This document shows, one piece after another, positions 6,006 to 12,383 of a DNA stretch of 12,383 bases; positions within the stretch are counted from its first letter, which is position 1; each line of letters begins with the position of its first letter. This DNA comes from JADFOB01 sp964651325. Lineage in GTDB: Bacteria > Planctomycetota > Phycisphaerae > UBA1845. Where the stretch lies: NCBI GenBank assembly GCA_964651325.1, contig CAZYXP010000107.1, positions 1-12,383 of the forward strand. Direction: 5' to 3'. Below the pieces are notes generated by a model that saw only the letters and a program-made list of their open reading frames with translations, made no database searches and was not told where the DNA came from. Both the position numbers and the translations under genes were made by a program.

Positions 6006-7205
6006 CTACGGCCGGGGGCCCGGTAGGCCCAGCGACACGTACTGGTCGGGACCCTCTAATGCCGGCGTTTCAAAGCCTGGTGCCGGCTCGAGCTGATCCA
6101 ACCAGCAAGCCTCGTCATCCCGCTTGAATACCATGAAGAGCCCCCGCATGGCGGTGGCCTTGGCCCGGTGGTATCGCATGTAAATGCGATCCTCATCGAC
6201 GGCCAGGATTTCAATCTTCCCCGTTTCGTGCGACATGCAGAATCTCGCCCGGCGGGCCAACCCCGAACCGCGGCGAAGCGCCTCGCTGAAGATTTGCCAA
6301 CCGCGCACGATCGGCAACTCATAAGGCTCATTGCCCTCGGTGGGGCGTCCCTGGAAGAGATAATAAGGCGTACAACCGATGTAGGAGAGCTTTCGATACA
6401 GCTCGGAGAGTACCTCGGGGGCGTCATTGACGCCCTTGATGATCGGGCACTGATTGACGCAGATCACCCCGTTGCGTATGAAGCAATCGATCCCGGCCAC
6501 GGCCGCGTCGGTCAACTCCCGCGGATGATCAAAATGCGCCATCAGGTAGATGCGTTTCTCGGGCGTCGAGAATTTCCGAAGCGCGGCCTGAAGATCCTGA
6601 TCGCGCGTCAGCCGCCACGGATCGAACGCCGGCATTTTCGACCCGATCCGAATGATGCGCACATGGTCGATCCCCCGCAATGCCTCGAGAATCTCAACAA
6701 TTCTCCGCGTGCTCATCAGCAGCGGATCGCCGCCCGTCAACAGCACCGTACGCACGTACGGGTGGTTGCGGATGTATTCGATCCCCTCGGATACGTCGTT
6801 CGAGACTTCTTCATTGTCATCCATGAAGAGGCGTTTGCGGAAACAATAGCGGCAATACGCCCCGCACACCTCGTTGCAAAGCAGCAAAACCGTATCGCGG
6901 TACTTGTGCTGCACCCCCTTGGTGACGGTTACCGAGGCCTCGTTGCTCGCATCGAGCTTGCCCCAATCGTCCAGCTCCTCGACATGCGGGATGATGAGCT
7001 GGCGAATCGGGTCGCTGGGATCGGCCCAGTCAATCAAACCGAGGTAGTAATCATTGATCCGAAAAGCGTACTTCTGCGCGACTTCCTTAAGCATCGCCCG
7101 CTCACGGTCCGGAATTCCTGCGATCTTGTCGATGTTGTTGGAATAGACCACGCGGCGATTTGGGTCGCCGGCGCTTTCCGGTACCGATAGTGGGGTTGTG
7201 CTCAA
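6006..7205 (-). CDS. lysine 2,3-aminomutase-family radical SAM protein (substrate uncertain)
   Basis: A cytosolic AdoMet radical enzyme of 399 residues in the KamA/EpmB family. The cluster motif is Cys114, Cys118 and Cys121 in CGAYCRYCF, followed by RKRLF; LLTGGDPL lies at 155-162. SHETGKIEI holds Lys330, which aligns with the PLP Schiff-base lysine of lysine 2,3-aminomutase (SQSHDKVIL). The two Asp residues that bind lysine in the clostridial enzyme (Asp293 and Asp330 there) have no evident match: the regions read PYYLFQGRPTEGNEP and GSGLARRARF. The substrate may therefore not be free lysine. The frame is open to 7469, but the TTG at 7205 has GGAGG 6 nt upstream and conserved sequence begins only after it. 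The gene stands alone with a candidate promoter at 7344-7371. The family call is sure, the reaction is not. Confidence 0.9.
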   Translation of the reverse strand: MSTTPLSVPESAGDPNRRVVYSNNIDKIAGIPDRERAMLKEVAQKYAFRINDYYLGLIDWADPSDPIRQLIIPHVEELDDWGKLDASNEASVTVTKGVQHKYRDTVLLLCNEVCGAYCRYCFRKRLFMDDNEEVSNDVSEGIEYIRNHPYVRTVLLTGGDPLLMSTRRIVEILEALRGIDHVRIIRIGSKMPAFDPWRLTRDQDLQAALRKFSTPEKRIYLMAHFDHPRELTDAAVAGIDCFIRNGVICVNQCPIIKGVNDAPEVLSELYRKLSYIGCTPYYLFQGRPTEGNEPYELPIVRGWQIFSEALRRGSGLARRARFCMSHETGKIEILAVDEDRIYMRYHRAKATAMRGLFMVFKRDDEACWLDQLEPAPGFETPALEGPDQYVSLGLPGPRP

Positions 7206-7211
7206 GAGGAT

Positions 7212-7216
7212 CCTCC
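7212..7216 (-). promoter_or_regulatory. ribosome binding site that sets a TTG start
   Basis: GGAGG on the minus strand lies 6 nt before TTG 7205. It decides the start against the 88-codon upstream extension of the frame, which has no family resemblance and overlaps the candidate promoter. Confidence 0.75.
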
Positions 7217-7343
7217 AAACATTTCCGTATGAAAACCGTGCCAACCGGCCGACCACGCTCGCCAGCGGGAAACCGCCGCGGGGGTCAGCGCTCTTGGGGA
7301 TCGCCAGCAACCCAAGGCACAACCGACGCCAAATGCTACGCAC

Positions 7344-7371
7344 AGCATACCCGAAAGCCGTCCGGTGTGAA
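7344..7371 (-). promoter_or_regulatory. candidate sigma70-type promoter of the radical SAM gene
   Basis: On the minus strand TTCACA (7371-7366, five of six of TTGACA) and TATGCT (7349-7344, four of six) are 16 nt apart. The leader to the TTG start would be about 130 nt. The rest of the 326-nt gap 7206-7531 shows no gene or terminator. Confidence 0.4.
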
Positions 7372-7531
7372 CCGTCGTAATGTTGCAATCGCACAAGAAT
7401 GGACGGCCAGTTCCTCAAGAGCCGCGGCGATCCGGCCCGTTTCTGAGGCGACCCGGGGTAACCCCGCACTTAAGCTTAGGAATCAAAACGACGTAAGTCT
7501 AAATGAAGTAACACGTTATGGCAGGCCGGGG

Positions 7532-8800
7532 TCAGTTTCGCCCGTCGCTTGGGATGTTATCGGAAAGCAGCCGGCCGATCAGCGTCTCCCACCGCTTTCG
7601 AAGGCGATCGTGGTCGGATCCGGTCGCAGGCCCCGAAAATCCGGAGTAAACGGCCTCGATTTCGCCTAGCCGATTCAGAAAAACGAATGTGGGGTACGAC
7701 CGGACCCGATCGATCAGCGGAAAAATGGAGTCCGCCTTTTCGCGGTCGGCCAGGCCGCCGATCAGGATCGGATAAGAGGCGTTATGACGCTTCGCAAACC
7801 GATTGACCAACCGGACGCTGCGATCGAACTCGTCCGACAGCTCAAACGCGATCCCCAAGACCGAAAGGCCCTGGGCCTTATATTTCCGATCCAGTTCCGC
7901 CAGGTAGTCCGAAGCATCGTGGCAGTTGGGGCACCAGGTTCCAAACAGTTCGATGATCCGGGCGTTACCTTGGAATTGGGCGTCGCCCAACGAGACACTC
8001 TCGCCTTTCAAGTCACGATACGTGATTTCGGACAGCGCCACCTTGGTTCCGCGCGTGAGCGAGAAACCATCCGGCAATTGGACGGAAGCATCCTTCGTGG
8101 CCGTCCACGTCTCATGCCAGGCATCGCGGGACCAGAAATCGCCCTTGAGTGTGCCGTCCGAGCCCATCGTCGCGGAAAACAAGAACGCGTGGCCGCCATC
8201 GAAGCAGGAGAGCCGAAGCGTTGCCCCGTCGAACCCGCCGGCCAGGTAGCGGTAGTCGCCGGTGGTCGTGAGGAATGTGCCCGAGACGGATCCGTCGGAT
8301 TCCGTCTTAAACGCGCCGACGGCCGGTTCGTCGCTGCTCGAAAACTGAACGGCCCATCGTCCATCCAGGCGGCTCTTGCCCCCCGGCGCGCTCTTCAATT
8401 GCTTGAATCTCGGATGCTGCCCGTAGACGGCGTGAAACGCCATTTTCGTGACGGCGTCGTTTCGCCCGCGCTTGTTCCACTCGCCATCCATACGCTTGCC
8501 GCTGTCGGAAAGCTTGGCCAGAATCTTGGAATCGTAATGATCGATACCGAAGGCGATGCGATCCTCGGCCAACCAAAAGCTAGGCACGGAAATGCGCTCT
8601 TTCCCATTGATGAGTAACGCCGTCTCTATAGCTTTGGTGCCGCCAAGCTCCAATCCAAACGGCAAATCGCCGCCCGGGCTGTCGAGCCAGGCGCGCCACG
8701 CCCCCAGGTGCGGTTCCGCGTAGGCGGTAGCGGCGTTCCCGAGCAAGACGGATGCGGCGGCAAGGGCGACGATTCCGGGGGCCAGGGTTCTTGCATACAT
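7532..8800 (-). CDS. exported TlpA-like thiol-disulfide oxidoreductase with N-terminal beta domain
   Basis: A 422-residue exported redox protein. Residues 1-28 are a signal peptide with hydrophobic core GIVALAAASVLLG and cleavage after AYA. About 30-250 is a beta-rich region with LDGRWAVQF, SGTFLTTTGDYRYL, LSCFDGGHAFLF and GDFWS..WHETWTA; this block precedes the thioredoxin domain in TlpA-family proteins I recall from Bacteroidetes and other bacteria, with unknown role. The thioredoxin domain (about 255-415) has WCPNC (Cys290, Cys293) in ELFGTWCPNCHDAS and the cis-proline loop SYPTFVF (Pro370). The ATG at 8800 has GGAGG 9 nt upstream and starts a clean signal peptide, so the in-frame start at 8851 is rejected. 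It probably reduces or exchanges disulfides outside the cytoplasm; the partner is unknown. It is divergent from the Rad50-like operon. Confidence 0.9.
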   Translation of the reverse strand: MYARTLAPGIVALAAASVLLGNAATAYAEPHLGAWRAWLDSPGGDLPFGLELGGTKAIETALLINGKERISVPSFWLAEDRIAFGIDHYDSKILAKLSDSGKRMDGEWNKRGRNDAVTKMAFHAVYGQHPRFKQLKSAPGGKSRLDGRWAVQFSSSDEPAVGAFKTESDGSVSGTFLTTTGDYRYLAGGFDGATLRLSCFDGGHAFLFSATMGSDGTLKGDFWSRDAWHETWTATKDASVQLPDGFSLTRGTKVALSEITYRDLKGESVSLGDAQFQGNARIIELFGTWCPNCHDASDYLAELDRKYKAQGLSVLGIAFELSDEFDRSVRLVNRFAKRHNASYPILIGGLADREKADSIFPLIDRVRSYPTFVFLNRLGEIEAVYSGFSGPATGSDHDRLRKRWETLIGRLLSDNIPSDGRN

Positions 8801-9202
8801 TTCTTGTTTCCTCCCGCCATGCGGACCGCCCACCGCCGGCGCAAAAAGCAACGCTCGCCCTTCGATCCAACGTGGCCATCGGCATGCTTGGATTCAAATT
8901 ACCCCAGATCGCCATCGCGCAACAGACCCGAGTAGAGGCCGATTCGCGAATGACCATGCCGTTTCGCGTCATCTCGCGGCGCCCGATGCCGAGACACCTA
9001 GCCGCAACCGCGACAACTCGGGTGTACATTGGGGGCAAAAAATGCCGATAGCAACGCACGATGCGGCCGTTATTGCGCGACCATGACCGGTTGGACCGAT
9101 GTCATGTGAATTTCGAGCCGCGGCGACAGGAAGTCGCCCGTTGCCCCTTAGGTAGTCGCTGTATTGCCGAGGTGGTCCGACGAACCGGGTTCTACAACGC
9201 AT
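8801..9202. other. divergent intergenic region
   Basis: This 402-nt gap must hold the promoters of the redoxin gene (leftward) and the Rad50-like operon (rightward), but no convincing -35/-10 pair was found for either. It contains a 10-bp palindrome ATTCGCGAAT (8942-8951), a possible operator, and a hairpin GGCGAC/GTCGCC with a 5-nt loop (9122-9138) upstream of the operon. A short frame continues leftward from 9059 over the redoxin start in another phase; it shows no protein features. Confidence 0.45.
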
Positions 9203-9207
9203 GGAGG
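9203..9207 (+). promoter_or_regulatory. ribosome binding site that sets the start at 9213
   Basis: GGAGG lies 5 nt before ATG 9213. It overlaps the earlier in-frame ATG at 9201, which has no site of its own, so the later ATG is preferred. Confidence 0.6.
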
Positions 9208-9212
9208 CGCTG

Positions 9213-9407
9213 ATGGGCACCGAATCCGACAAATGGTTTGTTGACGAATTTCGTCTTCGTAGCCCCGTCGAGGAATTCGAAGATCACGTTCGTTTTGAGC
9301 TGGAACAAATCCGAGCCTCACCGAATCCAAATGTGACGGCCTACCAGAAGGCAGCCGTTCTGGTGGCCGAGCATCTCCGCAGGGATCAGGAAGGGGCCTC
9401 CGCATGA
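9213..9407 (+). CDS. small acidic protein coupled to the Rad50-like ATPase
   Basis: A 64-residue soluble protein of no family I recognise. It begins MGTESDKWFVDEFRLRSP, has an acidic, probably helical middle (VEEFEDHVRFELEQIRA), and a second helix (TAYQKAAVLVAEHLRRDQ). There is no signal peptide, membrane segment or cysteine. GGAGG 5 nt before ATG 9213 sets the start. Its stop TGA overlaps the next start in ATGA (9404-9407), so translation of the two is probably coupled and the products may act together at matched amounts. Coding is supported by the ribosome binding site, the ATGA overlap and normal amino acid composition. It sits where an SbcD-type nuclease gene would often be found, but is far too small to be one. 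Role inferred only as an accessory or adaptor subunit. Confidence 0.7.
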   Translation: MGTESDKWFVDEFRLRSPVEEFEDHVRFELEQIRASPNPNVTAYQKAAVLVAEHLRRDQEGASA

Positions 9408-11722
9408 TTATCAAACGACTGATCGCGGAAAACATTCTGAAATATCGGACCCTGAAGCTGACGGACATTCCGGCAAGCGGTCAGATCGCGGTGGCCGGCA
9501 ACAACGAGGCCGGCAAGACCGCCATCGGAGAGACGATTTGCTTTGCCCTGTTTGGGCGGACCTTCTCGCTGGAGCCCGACGATATCGCGCGCGTGATCCG
9601 TTGGGGGGAATTCCAGGGGCAGGTTGTGCTGGAATTCACGGGCAGAGACGGAGCCTCATTCGCCATCGCCCGACAAATCGACAACAACGGCAAACACACA
9701 GTGCGCCTGCAGCGCGCCGGGGAAAAGGAACCTCTAGCCAAGGGGGTGGCCGAGGTTGAAGCGGCCGTCTTCAAGATCGCGGGGTTTACCTATCGAAGCT
9801 TTGTCGACAGCTTCTACCTCGCGCAGCGAGAGATGGAAGTTCCCCACGCCAAGAGTGCGACGGTCAAAGCCCTTATCGGTGTCGATCGGCTTGAGGCCGT
9901 GGCCGCGGGGCTGCAAGAGGAGGAGCAGGAGCTCAACAGCCGAATCCAATCCGTCGATGCGGAGCTGGCAAAGCACTACGCGCAAATAGCCGAGATCGGC
10001 TTGGATCGGGCTTGCCTCGGCAAACTCGAGGCTCAGTGCGAAGTAAACGCGACCGCCCGCAAAGAAGCAGAATCCCGCGCGACCCAACTATCGCACGGCG
10101 CCAACGCCATTCGAAAGGCCGGCAGGACGCTGGCCTCGTCCTGTGAGGAGTTCGTTCAAAGCACCCTGCACAACAATTACGACCGTTGGCGGCGCCGCGA
10201 GGAGAAAATCACCGCCGGTTTGGTCGCGGCGTCGAACGCATCCCAGGCATCCGGAGAATCCGTGGACCAAACCGGTTTGAAACAGGCCGGCGCGGCGTTG
10301 GAATCATTCGAGCGAGGCCTCGCATCCTTTCAAAAGGTACGGGAACTGGCCAACCTGCATCATCACCGATTGACCGATCTTCTCGACGATCGCGGGCCCG
10401 ACACCGCCGGATCCGGGCGGCAATCTGGCAGAAAAGCGTCCAGCATGAATGCCGGCCAAGACTCCGGCCAGCTCCGCTTTTCGGCTCGGAAAATGGCCAC
10501 CCTACGCGAGATCGACCATTGCCAGGGCCGCGTCAAGCCGCTCCTGGGTGGGGCCATTTTTTCGTTGGAATCGGCAATGGCAGGCTGGGTCGCATGGGCG
10601 GTTCTGCTCGGGCTGCCCAATTCATCCTTGGCCGGCTGGATTCAAGGCACGATCTCGCTCAGCGAAACGACAAGTCAAGTTGCCTGCCTGATGATCGCGC
10701 TGGCCGGGAGCGTAGTTGCCGTGCTGCTGTTCACGAAGTATCGACAAAGCAAGCACCAGTTGAGGCTGCTGGACCTCGAGTTGGAGAACATCCAAGCGGC
10801 CAACCAAAGCGCGCGCGACGAATTGAGCGTGATCGAGGCCATGGACGAGGCGGCCTTGCCCGATGCCCTCTCAGCATTGCATCACCTTCATGACCCGCTC
10901 TTGAAGAGCGCCGCCACGGCTTTTGCCGAAGGCGACGGCGTGATTCTGATCCGCCCTGAAGCCCTCTCGGAGAAGTTGGACGAGATCCGGCACCACGGAG
11001 AATCGGCCATCGGATCGCTACGCGGCGCCGACGAGCGGTTACAACAGCGCGCCCGGAAGGAACGCGATTCGGCCGAGTTGCTCAGACGGGCCGCGGAGGA
11101 CTACGCCCGACAGATCAAGGAGGAGAAGAAGCGTTGGGATCAGGTCGAAGGGATCGAGCACAAGGTGGTGGCCTTGGAATCTCAGCGAGACGCCTTGCGT
11201 GACGACCGCAAGGTGCGGCGGCTTGCCTGCGAACTGATCGAAGGCGCGTGCAGGCGAATTTATGCCCGGTTTCATCCGGAACTCAGGCGGTTTGTCAGCA
11301 GGATCCTCCCGGAACTGACGCAGGAACGATACCAACATCTTGAGCTCGACGACGACTTGGGCGTTCGCGTCTATTGCAACGAGAAGAACGACTTTGTCGG
11401 GCTGGCCGAGATTTCCAACGGCACACATCGCCAGCTCATGCTTTGTGTCCGGCTGGCGTTGGCCCAGGCGCTGATTGCTTCATCCAGCAATTCGAATCAA
11501 TTCATCTTCTTCGATGAACCGTTTGTATTCTTCGACGAACACCGCATGGCCAAGGCGATTGGCGTGCTTGGCAAGCTCAGCCCGCAGATTATGCAGGTCT
11601 GGGTGGCGGCGCAGACTTTTTCGGACCCATCCAGATTTGATATGATCATCGATTGTCGGGCGGACGCAGAGACGCTCGAAGCCGCGGGCAGCCCAGCCAA
11701 GTCGGAGCTCGTGGCCGGTTGA
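9404..11722 (+). CDS. Rad50/SbcC/YhaN-like ATPase with two central transmembrane helices
   Basis: A 772-residue ABC-type ATPase of the SMC/Rad50 class. N-terminal head: MIIKRLIAENILKYRTLKL, Walker A GNNEAGKT at 32-39, Q-loop Gln141 in FYLAQREM. Coiled coil follows (about 160-230 and 295-325). Residues about 383-403 and 424-443 are hydrophobic helices joined by a short polar loop; then coiled coil again (about 447-480 and 545-605). C-terminal head: signature-like ISNGTHRQL (670-678) and Walker B FIFFDEP (700-706). No CxxC zinc hook is present: the membrane hairpin takes its place. Both heads would be cytosolic. After Walker B the strand reads QVWVAAQTF, with Gln where ABC ATPases usually have the H-loop His. 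Bacillus YhaN-type proteins, beside the YhaO phosphoesterase, are the closest layout I know. Here no nuclease gene is adjacent; the upstream gene encodes a 64-residue protein. Confidence 0.88.
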   Translation: MIIKRLIAENILKYRTLKLTDIPASGQIAVAGNNEAGKTAIGETICFALFGRTFSLEPDDIARVIRWGEFQGQVVLEFTGRDGASFAIARQIDNNGKHTVRLQRAGEKEPLAKGVAEVEAAVFKIAGFTYRSFVDSFYLAQREMEVPHAKSATVKALIGVDRLEAVAAGLQEEEQELNSRIQSVDAELAKHYAQIAEIGLDRACLGKLEAQCEVNATARKEAESRATQLSHGANAIRKAGRTLASSCEEFVQSTLHNNYDRWRRREEKITAGLVAASNASQASGESVDQTGLKQAGAALESFERGLASFQKVRELANLHHHRLTDLLDDRGPDTAGSGRQSGRKASSMNAGQDSGQLRFSARKMATLREIDHCQGRVKPLLGGAIFSLESAMAGWVAWAVLLGLPNSSLAGWIQGTISLSETTSQVACLMIALAGSVVAVLLFTKYRQSKHQLRLLDLELENIQAANQSARDELSVIEAMDEAALPDALSALHHLHDPLLKSAATAFAEGDGVILIRPEALSEKLDEIRHHGESAIGSLRGADERLQQRARKERDSAELLRRAAEDYARQIKEEKKRWDQVEGIEHKVVALESQRDALRDDRKVRRLACELIEGACRRIYARFHPELRRFVSRILPELTQERYQHLELDDDLGVRVYCNEKNDFVGLAEISNGTHRQLMLCVRLALAQALIASSSNSNQFIFFDEPFVFFDEHRMAKAIGVLGKLSPQIMQVWVAAQTFSDPSRFDMIIDCRADAETLEAAGSPAKSELVAG

Positions 11723-11934
11723 CTGCGCCTGTCGATCGAAAAATTCAAGTCGGGAATGATAACGGGGACCTGGCGACGGCCCTTGGTGCCTTTGTGCACC
11801 AGAATAGTCCTTCAGTTTAAGGATATCTCCAAGACCTGACCCGAGGGTGCCAACCTCCGGCACCGCCATTTATTCCAGGATGCCATCAGCTGGCCACGTG
11901 TCCAAACTTACTCTTAGTCAAGATTAAGAAACGC
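11723..11934 (+). terminator. gap after the ATPase gene with two hairpins
   Basis: GGTGC/GCACC with a 6-nt loop is at 11785-11800. GGTGCC/GGCACC with a 7-nt loop is at 11846-11864 and is followed by GCCATTTATT, a weak T-rich stretch. The second is the better candidate terminator for the 9213-11722 operon. No gene is visible in the gap. Confidence 0.35.
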
Positions 11935-11963
11935 TTTCCACCCACATAACACGCGCCTAGAAT
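11935..11963 (+). promoter_or_regulatory. candidate promoter of the lipoprotein gene
   Basis: TTTCCA (11935-11940, four of six) and TAGAAT (11958-11963, five of six) are exactly 17 nt apart. The leader to ATG 12037 would be about 67 nt and would contain the hairpin at 11986-12013. Confidence 0.35.
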
Positions 11964-11985
11964 CCCTGCAGTGGGGAGCGCGTCG

Positions 11986-12013
11986 TTGCACACGGCCCCG
12001 GCTTGTGTTGCAA
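11986..12013 (+). promoter_or_regulatory. leader hairpin upstream of the lipoprotein start
   Basis: TTGCA plus CAC pair with GTG plus TGCAA, with one bulged T at 12008 and an 11-nt GC-rich loop. It ends 11 nt before the GGGAG ribosome binding site and could affect translation or stability. Confidence 0.3.
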
Positions 12014-12036
12014 GTAATATATTTGGGAGTTTTGAG

Positions 12037-12383
12037 ATGAATCGTATGAGTAGATGGGCGGTTTCTATCGGGATGGGCATGGGGGCGCTGCTGCTAGTGG
12101 CCGGCTGTGGCAATTTGGATTTGGCGGGCCTGCTTGCCCAAGTGCAGGCGACGCTGGACGGGGCGTCGTTCGATGTCAACGTCAACGTCAATGATAACGG
12201 CGGCGGGAGCGGCGGCGGTATTGACGACGGTACGAACGACAACGGAGTGAATGCTAACGGCGCCGACGACGGCACTAATGACAACGGAGCTACAGATCCA
12301 GACGCCGGTCAAGACTTGAACGACAACGCCGGCGATGGGATGAACGATAATGCCGACGACGGCATGAATGACAACGCCGACGA
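12037..12383 (+). CDS. repeat-rich lipoprotein, truncated by the window end
   Basis: The first 115 codons of a gene that runs off the right edge. The signal peptide MNRMSRWAVSIGMGMGALLL ends in the lipobox LVAGC with Cys24 as the acylated residue, so the product is exported and anchored by lipid. After about 25 residues (LDLAGLLAQVQATLDGASFD) it becomes low-complexity: VNVNVNDNGGGSGGG, then units of DDGTNDNG, NDNAGDGM and NDNADDGM. These Asp/Asn/Gly motifs resemble calcium-binding or flexible linker repeats seen in planctomycete exported proteins; calcium binding is only inferred. GGGAG lies 7 nt before ATG 12037; a second ATG follows at 12046. The rest of the protein, and hence its job, lies outside the window. 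Confidence 0.8.
   Translation, partial: MNRMSRWAVSIGMGMGALLLVAGCGNLDLAGLLAQVQATLDGASFDVNVNVNDNGGGSGGGIDDGTNDNGVNANGADDGTNDNGATDPDAGQDLNDNAGDGMNDNADDGMNDNAD
12319..12383 (+). repeat. 24-nt tandem repeat inside the lipoprotein gene
   Basis: Units begin at 12319, 12343 and 12367, the last cut by the window end. Each encodes NDNA(G/D)DGM. Looser copies of the DGxNDN motif occur from about 12220. The period is in frame, so copy-number change would lengthen or shorten the protein without frameshift. Confidence 0.75.

Noticed and set aside
6168..7190. 340-codon plus-strand open frame opposite the radical SAM gene
   Set aside because: It is a mirror of the real gene, whose cluster cysteines, GGDP and PLP lysine are unmistakable; the antisense product shows no domain.
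7206..7469. 88-codon N-terminal extension of the radical SAM protein
   Set aside because: No family similarity, overlaps the candidate promoter, and TTG 7205 has an ideal ribosome binding site.
7784..8617. 277-codon plus-strand open frame opposite the redoxin gene
   Set aside because: Antisense to a gene with signal peptide, WCPNC and cis-Pro motifs; no family features.
8580..9059. minus-strand frame spanning the redoxin start in another phase
   Set aside because: It overlaps the signal peptide region of the redoxin gene out of frame and reads as Arg/Cys-rich noise.
10186..10893. 235-codon frame inside the Rad50-like gene in another phase
   Set aside because: Arg/Gly/Pro-rich out-of-frame translation overlapping a continuous ATPase; no start signal.

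Overview
The window is GC-rich bacterial chromosome. It most likely comes from a planctomycete, possibly of the Phycisphaerae type. Three things suggest this: a small membrane protein ending in the CGYDLTGN...CPECG zinc ribbon that recurs in planctomycete genomes, a lipoprotein that runs into an Asn/Asp/Gly 'NDN' repeat, and tandem clpP genes behind trigger factor. The taxonomic call is an inference; the window holds no rRNA or other phylogenetic marker.

Layout from left to right. Positions 1-1073 hold no intact gene. They contain the tail of an open frame cut by the left edge and a frameshifted remnant of a transposase on the minus strand. A pabA/trpG-type glutamine amidotransferase (1074-1643, +) follows, probably expressed from a near-leaderless promoter. 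It converges on a minus-strand protein quality-control cluster, read right to left: trigger factor (4964-3291), ClpP with a complete triad (3121-2480), and a second ClpP whose catalytic Asp is replaced by Asn (2391-1786). Two hairpins lie where pabA and this cluster meet. Upstream of trigger factor is an array of six degenerate units of about 33 nt, one of them inverted, followed by the zinc-ribbon membrane protein (5415-5846, +). Next, on the minus strand, are a lysine-2,3-aminomutase-family radical SAM enzyme with a TTG start (7205-6006) and an exported TlpA-like thioredoxin protein (8800-7532). Divergent from the latter is a two-gene operon of a 64-residue protein (9213-9407) and a Rad50/SbcC-like ATPase (9404-11722) whose coiled coils are interrupted by two transmembrane helices. 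The window ends inside a repeat-rich lipoprotein (12037 onward, +).

The functional units are these. Trigger factor and the two ClpPs form a folding/degradation module, probably with a mixed ClpP1P2 barrel; no clpX or clpA is in the window. The 9213-11722 pair is the most system-like element: translationally coupled, with both ATPase heads predicted cytosolic and the coiled-coil apex in the membrane, and without the SbcD/YhaO-type nuclease that normally accompanies such ATPases. The remaining genes look like independent single-gene units. No CRISPR array, intact insertion sequence, rRNA or convincing tRNA was seen.
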